Source of the DNA: Corvus cornix cornix
Taxonomy: Eukaryota > Chordata > Aves > Passeriformes > Corvidae
Assembly (NCBI RefSeq): GCF_000738735.6
Contig: NC_046345.1
Span: 9,590,669-9,654,668, forward strand
Length of the DNA: 64,000 bases
Direction of reading: 5' to 3'
Below the pieces are notes generated by a model. It had not been told where the DNA came from. It worked only from the letters and a program-made list of their open reading frames with translations, and made no database searches. The position numbers and the translations under genes are program-made. Positions 57,101 to 64,000 of the stretch are shown here, one piece after another (position 1 is the stretch's first letter; every line of letters starts with the position of its first letter).

Positions 57101-60100
57101 AGTGGAGACAGCAGATGGGCTCAAGCAAGAGCACTTGGTTTCTTAGCCAGTGCCTCTGCTAAGGAGAGCATTAAGAGGGTTCTTATTCTCATGTTAGGGC
57201 CAGCCAGTCTTAGACTTACTATCAATAACTGAGCCATCGAGGCCAGAGGAAGATGAACCACAGCAACAACAGACAACTGCTGACAAGAAAAAGGGCAGGC
57301 AAACAAGGACGATAGGCTCCAATGGGCTCTCTCTGGTGTGCTAGCACCAGAGAGAGACACCAAGGACACAGCTAAATGAGGGTTCTGCTTCTCATCTCAC
57401 CACCACGCACATCCCTTTCTCCTCCTCTCTGGGTAACCTGAAAAAGATCTCATCCCATAGAGAAAAGCAGCACCCGTGACTTAGAGAAATGAGCCCTCTC
57501 AGGACACAAGAGGAACTATTTCTACCCTGGCCTTTCTCTTACAGTACCACTCTCCTGCACCAGCACAACGGGCGGGTGAACCACCTGGGGTTACAAAGGC
57601 TCATCATTAATTCACACATTCTGCAAAAAACCTCTCAAGCATTTACCTCTACCTTTGGTTCTGACAGAAACAGCCTGGCCTTGCTTTGCTTCAGCTTATA
57701 TGAGTCTGTTCTAGCATTTTTCCTTCCTCAGTTACTGCTTCCATCCTCTCATCATCTTTCTCATCTCTATACCATTTTCATTTTCTTCTGTTTTTCTCAA
57801 ATGTAATATTCCTTTTCTCTACAATCTTGTGGTTCCCCTCTTCTAAACTGCTTCCCTCCTTCACTGCTTCAAATTTCACCTGGCTGGGGGGTAAGGAAGA
57901 ATCTAACAAATTTACAGTTACAAATTCACTGGCACTCAGAGCAGAGCAACAGTGCTCCCTTATCCTGTTGCCTACACCCTTCCTGCTGGGTGCTGCATTC
58001 ATTCTTTGGAAATATGAAATCATAGACCTAATGTGAAAGCAGGAAGGGTAAAAGAAATTAACTTCTAAGTAAAAAGAAAGATTATCTGCATCTAATCCAC
58101 GGCCACACAATGGTTCAAATGCACGTGTCATACTTTCACAGCAGCACAACATCCAGAGCTGCTTGAGAGGCTTAACAGCAGCATGCAGAGAAGATTCCAG
58201 GCGAGCTGTGCTCCAGCTAATCCCACTAAAAGAGCAGTGAAGCCACAGCAGCTCAGACCTGCCTGCCTAAGTAAATACCTAGAATCCTGGAGGGGGAAGG
58301 GAGCTGTACGTCCTGCCAAAGCCCCACATCACTGTGGCTTCTTTGTGAATGGTACCCAGGCTAGCACAAGTTTGTAATGTCTACACACTCACTCCAAAAA
58401 CATCCCCACAGCTGCAAAGCAGAACAGAGCTGAAGCAGTTTGCACCCTTGTGTTTCTATGCCAGGGAATGTGTGAGGCCATAGTTTGACAATGCACTGTC
58501 TTGGCAGCAATAGGGTTTTAGGTTTCCCCCACCAAGCCATAAACCACTTCATGGCCCTTTCCCCTCTTATCCCCTTAGTTCTGCAACCCCACAGATGCCT
58601 GTGGTCCAGATAAAGAACTCAGCCAGCTCAAAGAAAAATATCTTTGACACTTCCCTTCTAAGCTGGATCAGCTCTCTGATCTAGTTCATGGCTCAGAAAT
58701 CCAAACTGGAAGGATACACGCACAGTAGATCAGGGGTGGGTACACTTAAAAACTTCTACTGCAACTAAAGAATATACTAGGAAAACACTGCTTCATTTCC
58801 TTTAGGCTGAAGCTTAGTCGATTCTTGCGATTTACACGTGGCTGCTTTAGGGATAAATTACCGGAATGCAACACCGCTTCTATTCTTATTTTTCCTTTGT
58901 AACCTTTAAATTACTAATTACTAAGTGCCTTCCAACCTTAGCTCCAGCTTTTACATATCACTGCTTACTTGGTGATAAACAATTCAGAAGCATGTCATTT
59001 TATTTCTTAGTGCTGGCCAGGCTACTTGGAGAAGGATCAGGGATTCAGGCCCAGTGCTGAGTACATGTGGAAGTGCATCAGTGTGGATGGGCTGTGAATG
59101 CAGTTGCCTGGGGAATGCAACACCATTCCCTAAACGATACAATAACTAAGCTGTGAAAAGCTAAACATCTTGCTTATTTCCTTGACATATCCTGAATTAT
59201 TATCTCCAAACCCAGGAAATAGTACACTTAATATGTACCCTTTCACACCAAACTGAGATCCACAAATGATAATTATGGTGTTTACCTATACCAGGAGCCT
59301 GTCTCCCAGGCCATAAAGATCATATATCAAGAGAAAAAGAACAGATATATTTGGCATGTCAAATCCCTACAACTTTATTTTTCTCAGATGTATGAAGAAA
59401 AGGCTAGGCTAGGATGCTAAACAGATTCAATACAGTTTTCTTCATCCTTTCTATCTCTTCTCTATGTGAAGACAGTACATGTACATGTAAGGATGTTTAG
59501 TGAACCCTGAAGTCCCCACTCAAGTACAAAACCAGTTCATGTAGCAACGAAAAGTCCCATTAATTTATAAACCCATTCTTTAGTATGAGATGAAAACAAA
59601 GACAAAAAGCATCACAAGTTAGCTCCAAGCCTGCCTATGGCCTCAGACCATATTTCTCCTTTAGACACATGAACTAAAGCCAACTGCAAGTGCTGACAGA
59701 CTCCTACCAGGCACCCCATCACTGGCCATAGAAAATGTCCAGAGGATGATCCCGCACACTGCTGAACAAGCTGACTGGGAGCATGGGCTGCAGAAGCAGA
59801 ATTGCAGTGAAACACATAACACAGCTCGCCCCCAGGAAACACCCATCAGCTCAAACCCAGAGTTAAACAAGCCATTTCACACAGGCTGCACTGTCCCTTC
59901 TGCAGGAGACATGAAACCCCCCCCCAGGGAACAGAACAAAAGGTAAACAGCACCCAGGAAGGGAGGTTTCTAAATACATTGCTGAACACTAGAATGACAA
60001 CTGCAGCTTATGCAGCATGCAAAAAAGGAGTTTGTGAATCCAAAATTTCAGCAGATTTTCCAACAATCACCAATATCCATTTCAGGTTTGCATCTTCTGC

Positions 60101-63100
60101 TCTCCCATTCCTGGAAGTAATTTCTCAATCATGTGGAGTGGCTGCAGAAACAAGACCTGTCACATATAAATTTTACACAATGCTTCAATGTCTGCTAAGG
60201 AAAGGTAAAGCCCTCACATGGGAGTCCAGTGTGCATGTGCATGTACAGATTGAGAACTGCATCTTATTTTTGAGATGGAAGGAGGAGAAAGCAATGTACC
60301 TTGCGTATGGAAGCAGCAAGACAGCTGGTGGCTCTCTCCACCCTCCCTCCCCTGGGGGATCCCAGGCCAAGGATGTTAACCAGCCTCCAAGAAACTTCTG
60401 TCTCTACCACAGATGAGCTTTATCCCCATGGCAGACAGCGCCCTTAAGCCTTCAGGAGATGAATTAACCGCAGTCCACTTTTAATCTTTTAGGTGTGTCA
60501 AACCCAGATCATTAAACATCTAAAAAAGAAGATCAGAGTTCTTTAATTTGCCCATATATTCCATGAAGAGTTCATGCAGAGACTAGAGGACAGGTCTGAT
60601 CTGTTTGTAGCAGTCTGTTACTGAGACATGCTGCATTTGCTCTCATTGGTGTATTTGTGGGGACAGATTAAACATCCACACAGATCTAATACCCATGCAG
60701 AAGAGGTTCCATGATCCAGCCATAATGTGAAAGCTGGGACTACTGAGGCCATTCTCCACCTCAGGGAAACCTAAGGCATCCTCCCACAGGACAGAAAGAG
60801 CTGCTCACTACAGCTACTGAGAGTCATTAGAAAAATTCAGGAAGCTAACCTGATTATCCAGCAGACTCCAGACAAGACTGCCCTGTGGCATGCAAATTCC
60901 AACGATGTCCCTTCTGCCAGCACAACTTCCCTGCTGCTCATCTTTACTCCCAACAACTCCAGTCCAGCAGCCCCAGAGTGCTGCACGCTGAGGAATCACA
61001 CACACCTCACACCCAGCCAGGCCTGCACGAAGTGCACAGCACAGCAGTCAGCAAGGCAAGAGCAGCAGAGGTGTGAATTCCCATCTCTCCAAGGCATCGG
61101 ACACTTTGAGCAGTTTCAATCCAACTGAAATACTGGGAGGGAAGCACAACCACAAACCAGACAGGGGAGTCCAACCGATAACAACAGTTGTGATTAGGAG
61201 GACAACAGGTTACACATTGAGAAGATGTGGCCTTTCAAATACAGGGTGTCTCCACAGCCATTTGTAAATTTTAGGATATACTACAAGCAGTAGGGTGTGA
61301 CTAACATTAGGAGACAAAGTTACACCCATTGTCACTGCAGAAGGCAAGACTTGAGCATGTCTCTGATAGCTCACAGTGCCTATGTCCTACTGGTTGCTGC
61401 ACGTCCTCCCAGGCACTGACAAGGTTTAATCACCCCCACTTAGAGGCCTAAACAGCAAACACACACATACATGAACGAGGTGTGCTCCCAGCATGACTGG
61501 CTGCAAATATCTTGCCAACAGGCAAAGACAGAGAAATTTTGTCAAGCCTGAATTACACAGGTACTACCCATTCAAGGAAGAAAGTGAGAATACTCACAGG
61601 CAGGCCAAGGCCCAAAGCAGTGAAACTCCTGTTACCTTTTTTCACTGTTCCTCCTAACTGTTTACCACTGAGTGATAATGGCACACCATTACACTCCATA
61701 ACATGGATGAATACCTCAGATTCCTGCCTTAGAGAGAGCAGAAGCTGAATCTCTTTTTTCTTACAGCATCTATGTCTTTAGATTCCTCTCCTGTTCTATG
61801 TTTTCTCAGGCAAGTTGGAAAGGTTTCCATGTTCAGTTCATATTGGCAGTCAGCAACATGATGACACTAGATGTCCATGGCAAAGAAAACTCCAAAGCAA
61901 ACTGGAACACCTTTGCAGTTTTCTTTTTCATTCCTCACTCAGGACTGTGCACCAAGTTAAGCTGTCCTCATTTACTGCAAGTCTAACAGGCAGAAAGCAA
62001 ATTTTAGGCCTAGTTGTTCACACATAGAGACTTTTCAGCACAAAGATACATGTACAGGTAGGCATATTCAGAAGTACATGTGGCTTTGTGCCAAAGGCAC
62101 CAGGAGCTTTAGCATTGACTAGATCAGAGGTGCAAACTGACTGAAACAGAGAAAAAGTTTCCATGAAAAATAAGGTAAAAAACACCAAGAGCAAAATCAA
62201 GCAAGTAAACAACAAGAACCATGTACGGCTGTAAGGAGAAGAACCTGGAAGTCAAACTTCAAACTATCTCCCAAAAAAATCAGGGCCTGCATTATGAGGG
62301 CTGAAGTTTTACAATTCAAGCAGTTTTCCTTGTGTATGTTCCTGTCCATGTCCCCTCCACTGTCCCCTAAATCACGTTTGCAGGGACCATGACAAACCAC
62401 AGTAGGAGCTGGCTAAGCTAAAAATAACTGGAAAGAGTGTTATTTTATAACCCAGAGCAGTTCCTATTCCATTTCACTGATCCTCTCCACACAATGCAGC
62501 AGCATAACAGCACGGAGGTGGGATGCAGCAAATGTGACTGTTCAGGTCAGCACTACTGCTGCGCTCAAACTACAGCCTTCATTTCAGTTCTAAAAAAAAC
62601 AACCCAGCAACAAAGCCCAAGTGGAAACTGCATGTACTGACTGCATTGGGAGGGCTGCTTCTCTCATACCCAGTGTTGCTCTGTCATCTGCCAGGTGAAT
62701 GGAAGAAAATTCCAACCATGATCAGCATACTATTTACTATTTTGCTCTTCATAGTTGTCTCAGAGTTTTGCAGTCACTTCAAACAACATTTGGCAGCAGG
62801 AATCTCCAGAGAAGTAGATTATAAAATTAATTGAAACAAAATGGAGCAATTGTCACCCTGTGATCTCTTAAACCCCCTCCCCATTTATATATACCTTTTC
62901 CTGTATTTAACTAGAGCAGATCAACAGTCCTGGCATGTGGAGAGGAAAGGGCCTGTTCAAACAAGAGTTTAACTGAACTGACAATTCTGTGAGAAGGGGA
63001 GGGCCAGCCCTAGGCAGTGTGGGGTATTAAAGTCTATTTTAAAAACCAGTAAAATGTCTGGTAAGAATGCTGTTCTGCTTCTAGATCTTCAACCTCTTTC

Positions 63101-64000
63101 AAGATGAGTTGCTTTGGCTTTATTTTTTTGCAATATTGTTTTATGTTCTCACTAGTGCAGCTGGGACACTAAGAAGCCAATAAAGGTAGCTGCCCTCTTC
63201 CTGTTTACACTGTAAATCTACCCACTGACATCTTACTGGTAACACTGTGAAAAATAAGCTATTGATTTACTATCTTGGCCTACAAAAAGCAACCCAAACT
63301 AAATGCCTTGCTAGGCAGATGGTTCTGCCTACACCACTGACAACCCTTTCTGAACACAGCTGCTGCCCAAGCTCAGTGTCTTCCTGTCATCTGGCTGAAG
63401 AAGAAAAAACACTTTTGTGTCATTCATAATCACGGCAAGATAGTTATAGGAACTCCTTTTACTTAAACATGCTGAAAGTAGAACACAGCTTCCTACCAGC
63501 ATTAATAAACATCATCTACTGCCTATCTCTTTCCCCTTGAAACTACTATTAAGTTTAAGATGAAGGTGTCACACATCAAGGTCTGTTCTGGGTTAGTAAG
63601 TTCTCAGCTGACAGACCTTTTTCACAAACTGTGTGCTTGTGTGCAGAACCTGCTTTTAGAAGTGGAAGTCCTCCTCTAAATATTAAGAATAAATTTAGAA
63701 AAACATGATTCAAGAACAAGCAACAGAGTGGTGCCAGAGTTCTCTGAGAAGCTAAAAAGCAGATGAGAGGAAAGACCTCTCAGTCTGAGCTCGTGGTGTA
63801 CTTCATCAGACACCAACAATGCCGGTTTACACTTCAGCATTATTGACTGATTCACTGCTGCTCAGATTTTATTAAAACATGGGATAAGAGGGAGCTTATT
63901 TTGGTAACACAGATGTGTTACACCACCACTTCGTTAAGCCCTGCCATCCCACAGCATGAATGAGCCAACAAGTGATTTTGAAGCCATGCCAAGGGGAAGC
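54199..64000 (-). other. BCR: BCR intron 1, 3' part (runs off the window)
   Basis: 9.8 kb upstream of exon 2, ending in acceptor ttttgcag. Exon 1 is not present. Human BCR breaks in this intron give the e1a2 fusion. The stretch holds two AT-rich hairpins at 55393-55454 and a C9 run at 59917-59925. Overlapping open frames on both strands at 54917-55282 lack any known family. No alternative first exon could be supported. Confidence 0.88.
55393..55454. repeat. Two adjacent AT-rich inverted repeats
   Basis: First: AATAATAT (55393-55400) pairs with ATATTATT (55408-55415). Second: TATTATTTTCATATT (55421-55435) pairs perfectly over 15 bases with AATATGAAAATAATA (55440-55454), with a four-base loop. 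Both lie in intron 1. Confidence 0.85.

Noticed and set aside
1..64000. Bacterial features such as operons, CRISPR arrays or insertion sequences
   Set aside because: Split exons with GT-AG introns show vertebrate nuclear DNA; no regularly spaced repeats or operon-like gene packing occur.

Overview
The window is eukaryotic, vertebrate nuclear DNA. It carries one recognisable protein-coding gene, BCR (breakpoint cluster region protein, a RhoGEF/RhoGAP), on the minus strand. I located 22 coding exons, corresponding to human exons 2 to 23, by matching translated blocks to the BCR family (recalled, not searched) and fixing each edge at a GT/AG splice site with a compatible phase. The exons sum to 2,540 coding bases: 2 bases of a split codon, 845 codons and the stop. 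The large exon 1 (coiled-coil, kinase-like region, Grb2 site) lies beyond position 64000. The paralogue ABR is excluded by BCR-specific residues in exon 22 (TMTDSWSLEVMSQ) and by the C-terminus FSTEV.

Layout from high to low coordinate, which is 5' to 3' for the gene: 54199-64000 is the 3' part of intron 1; exon 2 (linker) is at 54014-54198; intron 2 is 9.8 kb; exons 3-8 (DH/RhoGEF domain) lie at 37242-44169; intron 8 is 8.7 kb; exons 9-12 (PH) lie at 24566-28539; exons 13-17 (C2) lie at 14616-23982 and are split by a 7 kb intron 16; exons 18-23 (RhoGAP and PDZ-binding tail) lie at 9376-14482. Below the stop codon is a long AT-rich stretch that I read as a 3' UTR, probably ending near a poly(A) signal at 2250-2255. 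Positions 1 to about 2200 hold no recognised gene, although a plus-strand AATAAA at 1743 could mark the end of a convergent gene.

Organism: the protein is nearly identical to tetrapod BCR. Introns are small for the gene, no Alu/B1-type SINEs are visible, and at most one decayed CR1-like fragment is seen. This suits a bird, or less likely another sauropsid, but the species is not identifiable by eye.

The protein couples a Rho GTP-loading module (DH-PH), a C2 domain and a Rac/Cdc42-inactivating RhoGAP module in one polypeptide, with a PDZ ligand at the end. All key residues I can check are intact, including the arginine finger in exon 19 and the conserved Asn in exon 22. I found no undescribed biological system. 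The findings below are modest observations on gene architecture, the 3' UTR and local sequence structure.
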